Notes under the pieces: model-generated
What the model was told of the DNA's origin: nothing
Database searches by the model: none
What the model saw: only the letters and a program-made list of their open reading frames with translations
Made by a program: the position numbers and the translations under genes
NCBI GenBank assembly: GCA_020080175.1
Contig: JAGHQL010000064.1
Span: 1-64,000 of the forward strand
Reading direction: 5' to 3'
DNA length: 64,000 nt
Source: Glutinoglossum americanum
Taxonomy: Eukaryota > Ascomycota > Geoglossomycetes > Geoglossales > Geoglossaceae
Shown: positions 11,084 to 21,288 of the stretch, in pieces
Numbering within the stretch: the stretch's first letter is position 1
Layout of the letters: each line of letters begins with the position of its first letter

Positions 11084-12503
11084 TGATGTAGTTCCGAAGC
11101 GGTGCGCTCGGAGTCGCAACGATCAAACGTCTCCTCGAAATAGTGTGGGGTCTGTATGTAAAAAGAGACGGGCTCCTGCGTCTTGCGAGGCGAGCTAATT
11201 TCAGCAGGGGAACATGGAATCACACGCTCGAGGACGAAATGAATGGCCGACGCTCATCGGGCGGTGCTGCGAAGAAACGGTTCAATCGATAGGGGTCATC
11301 ATTTACGAAGCGTACTATGGACAGAGAGGGATACACGGCGCCAAATATTCTCGATGAAAGAGATGTCTTTGCACTCGCAGGGAAGTCTGGTCCCTTGACA
11401 TTATTACATCGACTTAGCCGGCGCACGCCGCCCCACCCTCACCAAACGAATTAGGCCTCCCAACTTGTCTGATCTGTTCTTTTCAGCTGGCGGTCTTCGG
11501 CCCTCCAGCTTCCAGCCTTCTCCCAATGTGCCCATCGCTCGCAGCACGGGGACCTGGATCAGTGGGGCTGTGTTCGCCGGGATGCCGAGCACCGCGCTAA
11601 TCACAACTCAATCTGGATTTCAGTGTGTTGACAGGAAAAAGCAAATGGCCTCCTTATCGAGCCCGCAATAACAACGACTTGTCTCCTCACAATGGCCATT
11701 GTATCCCAAAGTGTAGTGGATATTGTTCGCCGCTCGTCACGCACCTGCGTCGTCTTGGGCCTCGCGGGGGCTTCGGACATTCGAACCTATTTTGGGAGAT
11801 TCGTGGGGGGTGGGGAACCCCCATTGTCGATTCGACCATCAACGTCGCAACACAGAACAATGGCCTCAACCGTGGGCTGCGACACGTTGATGGACTGGAC
11901 CGCGCGTAACTAACAGGCGACGTGCCCTCATAAAATCCCTCGGATTGCGCCAAGCAAGCTCGTTGAAGTACAACGTACTTGTACAGTGCATGCTTCGCCG
12001 TTCTCTCTTCTCGGTAGATTGCCATTCCCTCCTCCTGACCCTATATAACCCAGAATCGATGGAAACTCTACAGCACACGCAGTCATACAAGTGCACAGTA
12101 TCATACACCACCTCAATTCAAACCACCACGAGAATGGAACCCGTCAGTCGATTCGCTCGGCCTACGTTGACGCGGGGAATGCCTGCAGGCGGCCTTTAAA
12201 CGGTAGGAGAAGTGGAACCCGTGGTGCTCTCGTTGTCATGGTCGCGCGTCACTTCCTCCGTGTGTGTTTGTAGCACCCGCCGTTCGTACCTCCCCGCTGG
12301 AGCGAACTTAGAACATATAAATCTTCGAGTGACCAAATTCACTCTATTTCTCCCGTCAAAATACCTTCGTCCAGAAAACCTGTATTCATTTTTACCTTTG
12401 GCCAAACCAAGAGAACAAGACGACTTCCTATTCAAACCGTATCGAAACCCTACGTCCACCTTGACCCTCGCAGACCTTACCCCCACCTGTGACAGAATCC
12501 AAT
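11084..12503. other. Divergent intergenic region
   Basis: Lies between the polyQ gene (minus) and the small secreted protein gene (plus). TATA-like motifs occur at 12042-12048 (TATATAA) and 12316-12321 (TATAAA, about 180 bases before the secreted-protein ATG). A 21-codon reading frame begins at 12134 between them and could be an upstream ORF. Nothing else coding is convincing. Confidence 0.5.
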
Positions 12504-13172
12504 ATGCAGCTACAATACTTCCTCGCTTTTCTTCCTCTCGCTCTTAGCGCTCAAGCTTCGTACTGGACCCTTACATCGCTAGTAGCCTCTCAGTCTAGCG
12601 GCCGAGATGGGAATAACAACAACTTAACAATCTCCTTCGAGCTTTCTGATCCGGATACCAGCACATGCAGTGACTGTTCCGCGACGTGGCCCCGGGGAGC
12701 TCAGCCCGAGGAGTATGTCAGTTGTTCAGATCCGAGCTTCGGTTGGAGGTTCAAGGAAGGCAGCTTCCACGGCATCGCTGAGTTTACGTTGCAGTTGGAG
12801 CGCACCCTTCCGCTATCAGTGTATGTATTCTCGTTTTTCTCCGTTCCCCTCGAGCACCGCTGGACAGGCCCTCCTCAGTCACCCGTGACCCAGCATTGCA
12901 ACTTGTACTTTTGTTTTGAAGAAGTCTGCTTAAATACTTATCTTGGCAATCCGCTGATTCTCCTCTTTCCCTGATACTTCTTCGGTCAACCCCAGAAAAT
13001 ACCCACTAATTTCCACAGCGCCTGTTCCGAAACTATGTTTGGCGAAATCTTCATCGAGTCCAGTGGTATCGGCGACGGCCCGGGGTACAGATGCGTATTC
13101 GGGGCGTCCGGGGTTGGTTATTGCAGCGGTGGATCGTTTGAAGTGCCTGTCACCACTGCGATTGCGAGGTAG
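12504..13172 (+). CDS. Small secreted cysteine-containing protein (effector-like)
   Basis: Two exons, 12504-12820 and 13019-13172, 156 residues. The N-terminus MQLQYFLAFLPLALSAQA is a clear signal peptide. The mature part has a beta-rich pattern (YWTLTSLVASQS, LTISFELSDPD) and six cysteines: two in STCSDCS, one in YVSCSD, one in ACSETM, one in GYRCVF and one in GYCSGG. The layout resembles AA1-like/Alt a 1-like fungal secreted proteins, though I cannot confirm membership. The start is the first ATG in frame; an upstream in-frame GTG is ignored. The intron (phase 2, GTATGT donor, CACAG acceptor) is placed because reading on past 12820 loses the pattern. It is convergent with the next secreted-protein gene. 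The role, perhaps in the apoplast or cell wall, is inferred from secretion and size only. Confidence 0.8.
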
Positions 13173-13649
13173 TGAGACCGCCAACTTGTGTGGTCGCAAA
13201 TATAGCTGCATGCTCTGGTTCGCGGCGGGTTACAAGCTATTCTAGCCGAGCATTATAGAGAGACAGCCAGTGGGTGGGCCTCGAGTATCAATACCAATGG
13301 TAGGCTTGTCCCAATTATTGGCTCAGCTCCCAAATCTCAAAAGTGATTGGTAAAGGTCAGAACTTTTGTTCCACAAGTGTTTGTTATTTGTTGGACAGCC
13401 TTGTTTTATATTACAAAAAGCTTGACTCCCGCCCTCAGGAGTCACCCAGCAAACACCAAAAAATAGCGACAATGAAAACAACCTTGATGGGTCCAGGAAG
13501 CTCTCGTCAATTGATGGTCAGATGGAATGCTGGGAGAGAAGACCAGTCGTCATACCAGCGAAACCAAATATTGACCGTCTTACTAACAACAATAAGCGCC
13601 AAGCAAAATAAGGGGCTCTACGCGAACTGGGTGATTGCTCCGCCACCCC
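13173..13649. other. Convergent intergenic region
   Basis: Lies between the 3' ends of the two secreted-protein genes. I see no gene and no clear repeat. Confidence 0.5.
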
Positions 13650-14724
13650 CTACTGCTGGGTAGCCACTGCCGGATTCGCAGGATCAGGTACAATCTGAGC
13701 ATAAGATGGGGGCGGAGAGCCAGCTTCGAGGATGTTGGTGGAGTTGTTGGCCCCATCCGTTGGCGCGGGGGCGGAGTCGGTTCCAGTGGCTTGGAGCATT
13801 GCTTTGTAGACGGCCGTTGTTTGATAGTCGAATACTACTACGGGTTAGCTTCGGTCTATTTCCTTTGGGTTTGTGGGAGAGGGGTAGATTTACTTTGAAC
13901 TTGTTCGTTTGTGGCGGCTCCGTTGTCGGCCATGAGGGTGTGTGTGGCGTACATAGTCTGTACGAGGTTGTTGGTGCCGTTATTACCGGCGGCGGCATCA
14001 GTGGCGATGGCGGTATCGTTACTAGCGGCGGCATCGGTGGAAGCGGCGGTATCGTTACCAGCGGCGGCATCGGTGGAGACGGCGGTATCGTTACCAGCGG
14101 CGGCATCGGTGGCCATGGCGGTGTTGTTACCAGCGTTCCAACCGCCCTCCTGGCCTTTGCCCTGTTTGGCTGACTCGCTCTTGCCTCCCTTATCTTTGCC
14201 GCCCTTGCCTTTGTCGCCCTTGCCGCCCTTGCCTTTGTCGCCCTTGCCGCCCTTGCCGTCGCCGCCGCCGCCGCCGATTTTAATCTCGATTACGGTGACG
14301 ACGATGATGATGGTGTTCTGTTAATTCAATGGCCATGTCAGCTTAGGGCCTGACCCTTTCAGGATCGAAAAGCAATCCCTACTTTGTCCTTGTTTTTCTT
14401 CTTGTAGGCATTGATACGCTTGTTGTCCTTCTTCTTATCCTTCTTCTTATTCTTATTCTGGATTTCGATGATCTGCTCGATGATAATTTCCACATCCTTG
14501 CTGCCTCTTCTGTATAATGACACATCACGGGCCGGATTGGTGTGGCAATCCGGATCTACTGCTCGTACGCCATGGGGGAATCGTTCCTCAAGGGGGGCTA
14601 GGGGTTGGACGGTTAGTAAATTGTCCCCTTGGTGTTGCTGTTTCCCAAAGAACAACGTACCGGCTTGGACTCCGACATGAGCGAGTAATGCAAGTAGGGC
14701 GAAGGAAGGAATTGTGAAGCGCAT
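13650..14724 (-). CDS. Secreted Lys/Gly-rich protein with 12-residue tandem repeats
   Basis: Three exons, 14724-14383, 14317-13894 and 13837-13650, 317 residues. MRFTIPSFALLALLAHVGVQA is the signal peptide region. A Lys/Asn-rich segment follows a possible Kex2 site (LYRRGS, near residue 77) and runs through KNKKKDKKKDNKR. Exon 2 encodes NTIIIVVTVIEIKI, then Gly/Lys/Asp repeats (GKGGKGDK units), then four 12-residue units of the form TDAAAGNDTAxx. Exon 3 encodes a Pro/Ala/Ser-rich tail ending NPAVATQQ. Both introns have good donors and acceptors and keep phase (0, then 1). No family is recognised. The strong charge at the front and the neutral Ala/Asn/Asp/Thr repeats suggest an extended wall- or matrix-associated protein, but this is inference. 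Confidence 0.75.
13973..14116 (-). repeat. Four 36-bp coding tandem repeats
   Basis: Four units of 36 bases encode a 12-residue motif TDAAAGNDTA plus two variable residues; the fourth unit is diverged. They sit in exon 2 of the secreted Lys/Gly-rich protein. Confidence 0.85.
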
Positions 14725-15689
14725 GATGAATGATTGGTTGGCTGGATTGATAATAAAAAAAAGTGAAGGAGAGAATGAAACGCAGTCACAGACGCGGATG
14801 TACTTGAACAGAAGCACCACTAGGGCGGCAAAAAAAGAAGGAAAGGACGTTTGTTGCTTTAGAGAATGCTGGAAAGAAAACGAGATTTGGAATCGGATTG
14901 GACCTGCTCTTATTTATTCTCCTTCTCAAACTCCATATAGTGTTTTCTATATCCTCTGAGCAAGCCCCTTCCGCATAATGTAGTCCACCTCCACTCCTAA
15001 GTTACTCCTCGGACAGCGGGTCCCCATGGCAATCGCATGAAGGGGTTGATATCAAGCGGGGTGGGTATAAGGGCAACCCTAACCACAATACGATTATGTA
15101 CGCACATACGAAACTGCACCTGGAAGCTCGGTAGACGCATATACAACGGCAGGGCTGGAACAGAATAGTAGGTGTATCTCGTAGCGAGATAGTCCTCTTG
15201 TGTTCTTGATTGGGCTCATGAGACATGCGTGAAACCACATCGGCATTATCGATCACGATAGTTCAAAACATTAACGACGTTCCAGATCAGTTATACCTGG
15301 CAAGGCCCACGTCGGCGGGACCACCATCTCCGGATTATGCTTTAATTCGTCTGAACTGATACCTTAATCACTGCGCTGCGGCCCAGCCGCCTCAAGGGCA
15401 GAACCGCACTGTTAGCGCAAGCAACGCGCATTGACTCGGGCACCATAACCCATTAACTAAGCTGTCCGGCGTATCGTGTTTCGCCTTCGTTTGGCGAGCT
15501 CAATGCCGTCCCGTCTCCAGCTTGGGTGATCACGTGAAGTCAGCGTTCATGCAGGGCTTACCCTAAGGACTTCCGAGTACGAAATAGCAGTCCCATCTCG
15601 CTAGGCGAACCGTCTCGTTTGAAAGGTCGACTAAGTTATAACATCACGACCATCGACAAGCGCCGACACGACGTAGCAATTTGCCCATC
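14725..15689. other. Intergenic, divergent promoters
   Basis: Lies between the secreted repeat protein (minus) and RPS18 (plus). The only motif I note is TCACGTGA at 15530-15537. No gene is seen. Confidence 0.5.
15530..15537. promoter_or_regulatory. TCACGTGA palindrome upstream of RPS18
   Basis: An 8-bp palindrome containing CACGTG, 153 bases before the RPS18 start codon. CACGTG is the Cbf1-type site, and Cbf1 is linked to ribosomal-protein gene control in some ascomycetes. The same CACGTGA core recurs in other intergenic regions of this window. Confidence 0.45.
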
Positions 15690-16365
15690 ATGTGTAAGAA
15701 TCCCTCTGGAATGGAAGCGATTTGGGGGAGCAGAGAACTGACGGGTAAAATACACAATTAGCTCTCGTCTCTGGAGAGAAGTCGAACTTCCAGTTCATTC
15801 TTCGTCTCCTCAACACCAACGTTGATGGCAAGCAGAAGGTCATGTACGCCCTGACCAAGATTAAAGGTGTCGGTCGCCGGTACTCCAATCTCGTCTGCAA
15901 GAAGGCAGACGTTGATCTTGATAAACGGTAAGCCTACCAACCCAGCCAGCCCCCCACACCACCATCCAGCGGCCAGTGCATAAATTCCGTACGCGCTGCG
16001 CTTCCGGGAACCCTCTCGCCCCAAACACCGACTCAAACGGGAGCTAACACACATCTCCCGAAAACAGTGCTGGAGAACTCACCTCTGAGGAACTCGAACG
16101 CATCGTTACGATAATCCAGAATCCGACCCAATACAAGATCCCGACCTGGTTTCTCAATCGCCAACGCGACATCGTTGACGGCAAAGACTCCCAGATCCTC
16201 GCCAACGGTGTCGACAGCAAGCTCCGCGAAGATCTCGAACGTCTCAAGAAAATCCGTGCGCATCGTGGGCTGCGGCATTATTGGGGTCTGCGGGTAAGAG
16301 GACAGCATTCCAAGACTACGGGGAGGAGAGGACGGACTGTGGGTGTGTCGAAGAAGAAGGGTTAG
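15690..16365 (+). CDS. RPS18: 40S ribosomal protein S18 (uS13)
   Basis: Component of the small ribosomal subunit head. Three exons: 15690-15693, 15762-15927 and 16068-16365, 155 residues, the normal eukaryotic length. The first coding exon is only four bases (ATGT), and splicing gives [20 protein letters not shown]. Family hallmarks are [20 protein letters not shown] in exon 2 and [19 protein letters not shown] followed by [15 protein letters not shown] in exon 3. The GGGTAAGAGG within exon 3 resembles a donor but lies in the conserved LRVRGQ motif, so no intron is placed there. Both introns are in the classic positions for small fungal ribosomal protein genes, near the 5' end. Confidence 0.96.
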
Positions 16366-17169
16366 ATGGGTTATTTTTTTTTCTCTGTCTACTTTTCTTG
16401 AGTGAAAGCCGAGGTGGTGTGGCTCGGGGTTGGGGATGGGGATGTCGCATGGCTGTGGTTCGATGAAGACATCTGGGATTCGTTATGCCGCGTACTACAT
16501 GTCTTTCCGGATTGTTTCGCCCAGCCAGAGCGGCAGTGATGGGCTTGAACATCGGGTTTCTGCAACTGGTGTACACAAAAGAAACAAAGAATTCTTCCAA
16601 CAACCCACCGGTACAAGACCTTGTGTGTATAAATCTGCATTCTCTTTCCCAGCATTCTCTTTCCCAGCCTCCTGGATCCCACGACCGTGGTAAACGTGGC
16701 GGGATCGCCCATCCTTATCGTTTAGTTTTGGGAGGCATCGTAGACCATACCATTGGATGACCATCGAGGAATTCTCACCCACGATCTGGTCACATTGCAT
16801 CTCTCCCCAATTCAACTCCATTTTATGCACTATGAGTACGACTTCTGACTTAAGACCGAAAATTAACAAAAAAAAAAAAAGACGCGGTGCTGTTGAAGTA
16901 GAGTGTCAATACCCGCCGCTGTTAGTTGAATCCGTTTCGTAACAGTAATCATCGTCATCATCAGTGTTTTTTTTTGCACGATCCGTATCCCATCCCATCC
17001 CATCCCATCCAAAGGAAAACCACTCAATCTGGCGCCCACCACATGCCCTAGCCATAACGAGAAGAAGAAAAAAAAAGCTAAAAAAGATGGAGACCGAGAA
17101 AAGAGAAAAGAAATGTTGACCCTCTCCAAGGCGTTCTTTGGCTCAATACCCCCCCCACCAAAAAAAGGC
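16366..17169. other. Convergent intergenic region
   Basis: Lies between the RPS18 and SDO1 3' ends. It holds a short direct duplication near 16638-16663 (CATTCTCTTTCCCAG twice) and a CATCC tandem near 16988-17010. No gene is seen. Confidence 0.5.
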
Positions 17170-18310
17170 TCACTCATCACCAACACCCATAACCGCCGTC
17201 TCCAAAACCTCGACCCGTCCCTTCCCCCTCGTCTCCCCCCCAATAAACTCGCCCAACCCCTTAAAAGCCCCCGGCTCCACGAACCCCACAACCTCCCACT
17301 CGCCCCCCACGACCTGCTGACTCACCACCTCCTCCACGAACCCCAGAATGCGGTCCTTGACCGTGCCTTTGGCTTCCGGGTGGTCGGCCGAGTGTTTCAC
17401 GGGCTGTTTCAGGATGGGGGTCGGGCAGGAGATGCGGAGGCGCATGCGGGCGCGGGCGACGGGGATGGTCTGGTGGTGGATTAGGGCGCGCATGGCGTCT
17501 AGGGCTTGTGATTTAGCGGAGCGCGTGGTGGTTACGCCGGTCCAGGTAGGTGTTGCGGGGCTGTGGGGGGTTTCTTTGGATTTGCCTTTCGGCGAGGTTG
17601 GAGGGGAGGAGGGGTCTGCATCTTCTTCGGCGGTGGGGCTTGTCGGGGAGCCCTGAGCAGCTGCCTTTTTCTCCTCCTTCTTCTCCTCGTGTTTCGAGCT
17701 GAGCTCGGCCAACGCCTTCTCGATCATCCCGGTCGTATACACGATCTTTGTCTCTGGATTCACGAGCTTTCCAGCCACGATTCCAACGACTTCATTGTGC
17801 AGACGTTCGAGCTGCGCGGTTCGCTCTTTCTCGCCGACTTGCAACTCGCCTTTGTTGAGGATCTCGAGAATGATGTCATTCAGCGCCGTCTTAGCGCCAA
17901 AAGACTTTACTAGGTCGGCGCTGGGTGCAAGTTGGCCTTTGCTGACGGAGAGGAAGACAGAGGGGATTTGGAGGACGTTGTCGAGGTCGGTCTCTCTATA
18001 GGGACGGTTAGTTCTGTGACTGATTGCAGAGCAGAATCCGTAGAGGAAAGAAGCTTACACGCCCGAACGCCATTCAAGGACTTTATTCTTGTAGCAGGCG
18101 ATTTCGTAGCGCTTCTTGCCTGGTAAGGCGGGTGTTGTTAAAGGAAGTCCACTGTTTGGCCAATTCGCGGGGTAATATGGTACCTTTCTTCATGCGCACG
18201 AGCGACACATTTGTGAGTTTGATCTGATTGCTGGGCTGTAGTAAATTCCATTTAGCCTCTGAAGCGATGTGTCTGTCGATAAGAGGGATTTTTACCTGGT
18301 TGATCGGCAT
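17170..18310 (-). CDS. SDO1: SBDS/Sdo1 ribosome maturation factor
   Basis: Releases Tif6/eIF6 from pre-60S subunits together with the GTPase Efl1. Four exons: 18310-18296, 18235-18184, 18119-18059 and 17995-17170, 317 residues. The first exon encodes only MPINQ. The N-terminal FYSH domain shows SNQIKLTNVSLVRMKKGKKR and EIACYKNKVLEWRSGVETDL. The middle domain shows VGEKERTAQLERLHNEVVGI, followed by VYTTGMIEKAL; then TRSAKSQALDAMRALI follows an insertion. Yeast Sdo1 is about 250 residues; the extra length is mostly a charged Ser/Pro-rich insert at about residues 144-193 between helices of domain II, plus a Gly/Glu-rich C-terminus. The upstream frame opens only at a GTG, so ATG 18310 is taken as start. 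Confidence 0.93.
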
Positions 18311-18992
18311 TTTTTCTGTTGGTTGTGGCACAAGGGCTTTGCTAGGGATATTGTTGTTTCTATGGGTGACCTCTGCGTTGTACAGCAGTCGCGGGGGATT
18401 TTGGGCGAGGATGCACCGTGTAGTGTAACTGGCGTATTGTATGTACGATGGCAGTTTCTCCGCAGCAGGTAAGCAAGTATCTCCGGAGCGAGTTTCTCCG
18501 TCCCGGTTTCTCCGTCCCGGTTTCTCCGTGCATCAGGCCAAGTCAGGTGCTTGCACGTGATTCAGGCACGAACCGTCTTAACTGGCTCTCAACCGGCTTT
18601 AACTGGTCCAACTGAGGCTGAGGCCCTGCTTGACTGGACGGGGGTCGGCGGCCGGCCCTGGTTGCCGCGTCATGAGTTCGTTGTCCAGCAACCAACCCCC
18701 GACATCTCGCCACACACATTGGTCACGCTCTCTTCCTCTGCATCTGCTCGCATCTACTTAGCGCTTTGCTGTCCTGCTCCATCTCTCACTCATCATCGCC
18801 TTTGTCCACAATATAATCATACGTATTCCGGCCGCATCTCCTACATTCACTTAGTCTCAGTCTTGGTTGTTATCCATTCTAGTAGCTTTATCCATTCGGC
18901 CGGCGATAAGCTCCATCGGTCTAGAGGGGCCCGCCTTAGCCTTATACATCCTTCCTTTCCTTTACTTGTATCTCAACTTACTATCGTCGACC
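18311..18992. other. Divergent promoter region SDO1/PRC1
   Basis: Between SDO1 (minus) and the carboxypeptidase gene (plus). It holds a 14-bp tandem (TTTCTCCGTCCCGG, about 2.6 copies, 18493-18530) and CACGTGA at 18554-18560. A long open frame upstream of 18993 is not taken as coding, because the predicted signal peptide starts at 18993. Confidence 0.55.
18493..18530 (+). repeat. 14-bp tandem repeat in promoter
   Basis: Two full units of TTTCTCCGTCCCGG plus a partial third, about 460 bases upstream of the carboxypeptidase start. Confidence 0.8.
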
Positions 18993-20674
18993 ATGAGAGT
19001 CCTGGCGTCTACCCTCCTGCTGGGAGCGGCCACCGCGGCTATAGCCCCTCAACATGTCCTAAAGCCTCCCAAGATCCCGTCGCCCGTATGGGTTAAACCG
19101 TTGCAGTCGCTATCCGAAGTCCTGAAGTCGCTCTCATCGGATGCGCGAGAGCTCTGGGATGAAATGGCGCTTCACTTCCCGGAATCTTTTGAGCAAGCTA
19201 CGGGCGCTCTCTTCTCGAGCCCAAAGCCGCACACTCGCAGGCCAGACAGCCACTGGGATTATGTGGTTAAAGGTGCGGACGTGCAGAGTGTGTGGGTTGA
19301 GAATGCCAAGGGCGAGAAAGAGAGGGAGGTTGACGGGAAGCTTGAGAATTACAATCTCAGGGCAAAGAAAGTTGATCCGAGCGTTCTGGGCATTGATCCG
19401 GGGGTCAAGCAATACAGTGGTTATTTGGACGATGAGGAGAAAGATAAGCACCTGTTCTACTGTGAGTGATCGCTACATATCTCTAGCGGCGCACGATGTT
19501 GACTGAATGCTCAGGGTTCTTTGAATCTCGCAACGACCCAAAGAACGACCCAGTGGTTTTATGGTTGAACGGTGGCCCAGGTTGTTCCTCCCTGACTGGC
19601 CTCTTCTTGGAGCTAGGACCTTCATCCATCGACGAGCACCTAGGAGTCAAATACAACCCTTACTCGTGGAACTCTAATGCCTCGGTCATCTTCCTAGACC
19701 AACCCGTGAACGTTGGCTACTCCTACAGCAATGAAGCCGTCAGCAACACCGTTGCCGCCGGTAAAGACGTCTATGCGCTGCTCACGCTTTTCTTCAAGCA
19801 GTTCCCGGAATATGCCAAGCAGGATTTCCACATTGCAGGCGAATCCTATGCCGGTCACTATATTCCAGTCTTCGCGTCCGAGATCCTATCCCACAAGAAG
19901 AGCAACATTAATCTGCAATCCGTTCTCATTGGCAACGGCCTCACTGACGGCCTTACCCAGTATGAATACTACAAGCCAATGGCTTGCGGTGATGGTGGCT
20001 GGCCCGCTGTCCTCAGTGAATCACAATGCCAAGCTATGGTGGATTCCTATCCCCGCTGTGCAAGCCTCATACAGAACTGTTACGATAGCGAGAGCGTATG
20101 GTCCTGCGTCCCCGCATCCATCTACTGCAACAATGCTCTCCTCGGTCCCTACCAGCGCACTGGTCAGAACGTCTACGACGTTCGCCACAAGTGTGAGGAT
20201 AGCGGAAACCTATGCTACAAGGAACTTGGCTGGGTCAGCCGGTATCTGAACCAACAGAGTGTCATGGACGCTCTAGGTGTTGAGGTCAATGGCTACGATA
20301 GCTGTAATTTCGACATCAACAGAAACTTCCTGTTCCAGGGCGACTGGATGCAGCCATTCCACCGCCTGGTTCCAGGGATCCTGGAGAAAATTCCCGTCCT
20401 GGTCTACGCCGGTGACGCAGACTTCATCTGCAACTGGCTCGGCAACCAAGCCTGGACCGAGGCTCTCAAGTGGCCAGGCCACAAGAAATTCTCCAAGCTC
20501 CCCCTCAGCGATCTGAAGCTCAGCTCCGACGGCTCAGAGATCGGGCAAGTAAAATCAAGTGGCAACTTCACGTTCATGAGACTCTACGCCGGTGGGCATA
20601 TGGTCCCGATGGACCAGCCCGAGGCGAGCTTGGACATGTTTAATCGCTGGCTGGGCGGTGAGTGGTGGGAATGA
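18993..20674 (+). CDS. PRC1: Vacuolar carboxypeptidase Y precursor (serine carboxypeptidase S10)
   Basis: Removes C-terminal residues from peptides in the vacuole. Two exons, 18993-19461 and 19515-20674, 542 residues, close to yeast CPY (532). [18 protein letters not shown] is the signal peptide, followed by a propeptide of about 100 residues. The 53-nt intron splits the codon for Trp157. Catalytic triad: Ser267 in GESYAGHY, Asp459 in [13 protein letters not shown] and His518 in [10 protein letters not shown]. The oxyanion-hole segment [10 protein letters not shown] and the many cysteines of the mature enzyme are present, as are Asn-X-Ser/Thr sites (for example NASV, NFTF). The start is chosen because the signal peptide begins there, although the frame is open further upstream. 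Confidence 0.95.
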
Positions 20675-21288
20675 GCGGTGAGGAAGTCATTTTCTCTCGT
20701 GTTCATTAGAGACGGGGACATAGTAGGGTTTCGAAGCTGGGTTGTATTACAAATAAGTGGGTATGGATCGGTTGCCAAGGGCCGCCTCTGGGTTCCGATA
20801 ATATTTTTATCTTGTGGACGAGGGTGGGGCTTGTTGTATCTTCCTTTGGATAGCTGAAGTACAAATAAATGCGGAGTTTTCTTTCTCCTTTGAACTACGA
20901 GGGTTGAGAGAGACTCTATTTATACCTGATGACTACCTCTACCAATCAATCCAGCATCCCCCCTATCCCCTACCCTAAATCCTTACCGCTCGCCAGCCAG
21001 CCGGAAATCACATCTCACCCACGTTATCAATCTCCATCGTCCCTCACCCGGAGACAGTTTTTCGATCAACCAACACAGAGCTCGAGTAAAAGTAGACATT
21101 AATTGGTTAGCTAGCCACTAAGCTACGATACCACTAATAAAACGCCGACGAGCTACTATAATTGGGCAAGGCAATGATAGCCCTAAGCTATTCCATAAAA
21201 GTACAATATTCAGCTACGCCCCAGAGCCAGACCCCGGCCCTAACTCGCACCACACAACCCCTACCTAGCAGCTTACTCACCTATCCGC
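20675..21288. other. Convergent intergenic region
   Basis: Lies between the carboxypeptidase and DUF2235 gene ends. It is fairly A/T-rich. No gene or repeat is recognised. Confidence 0.5.
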
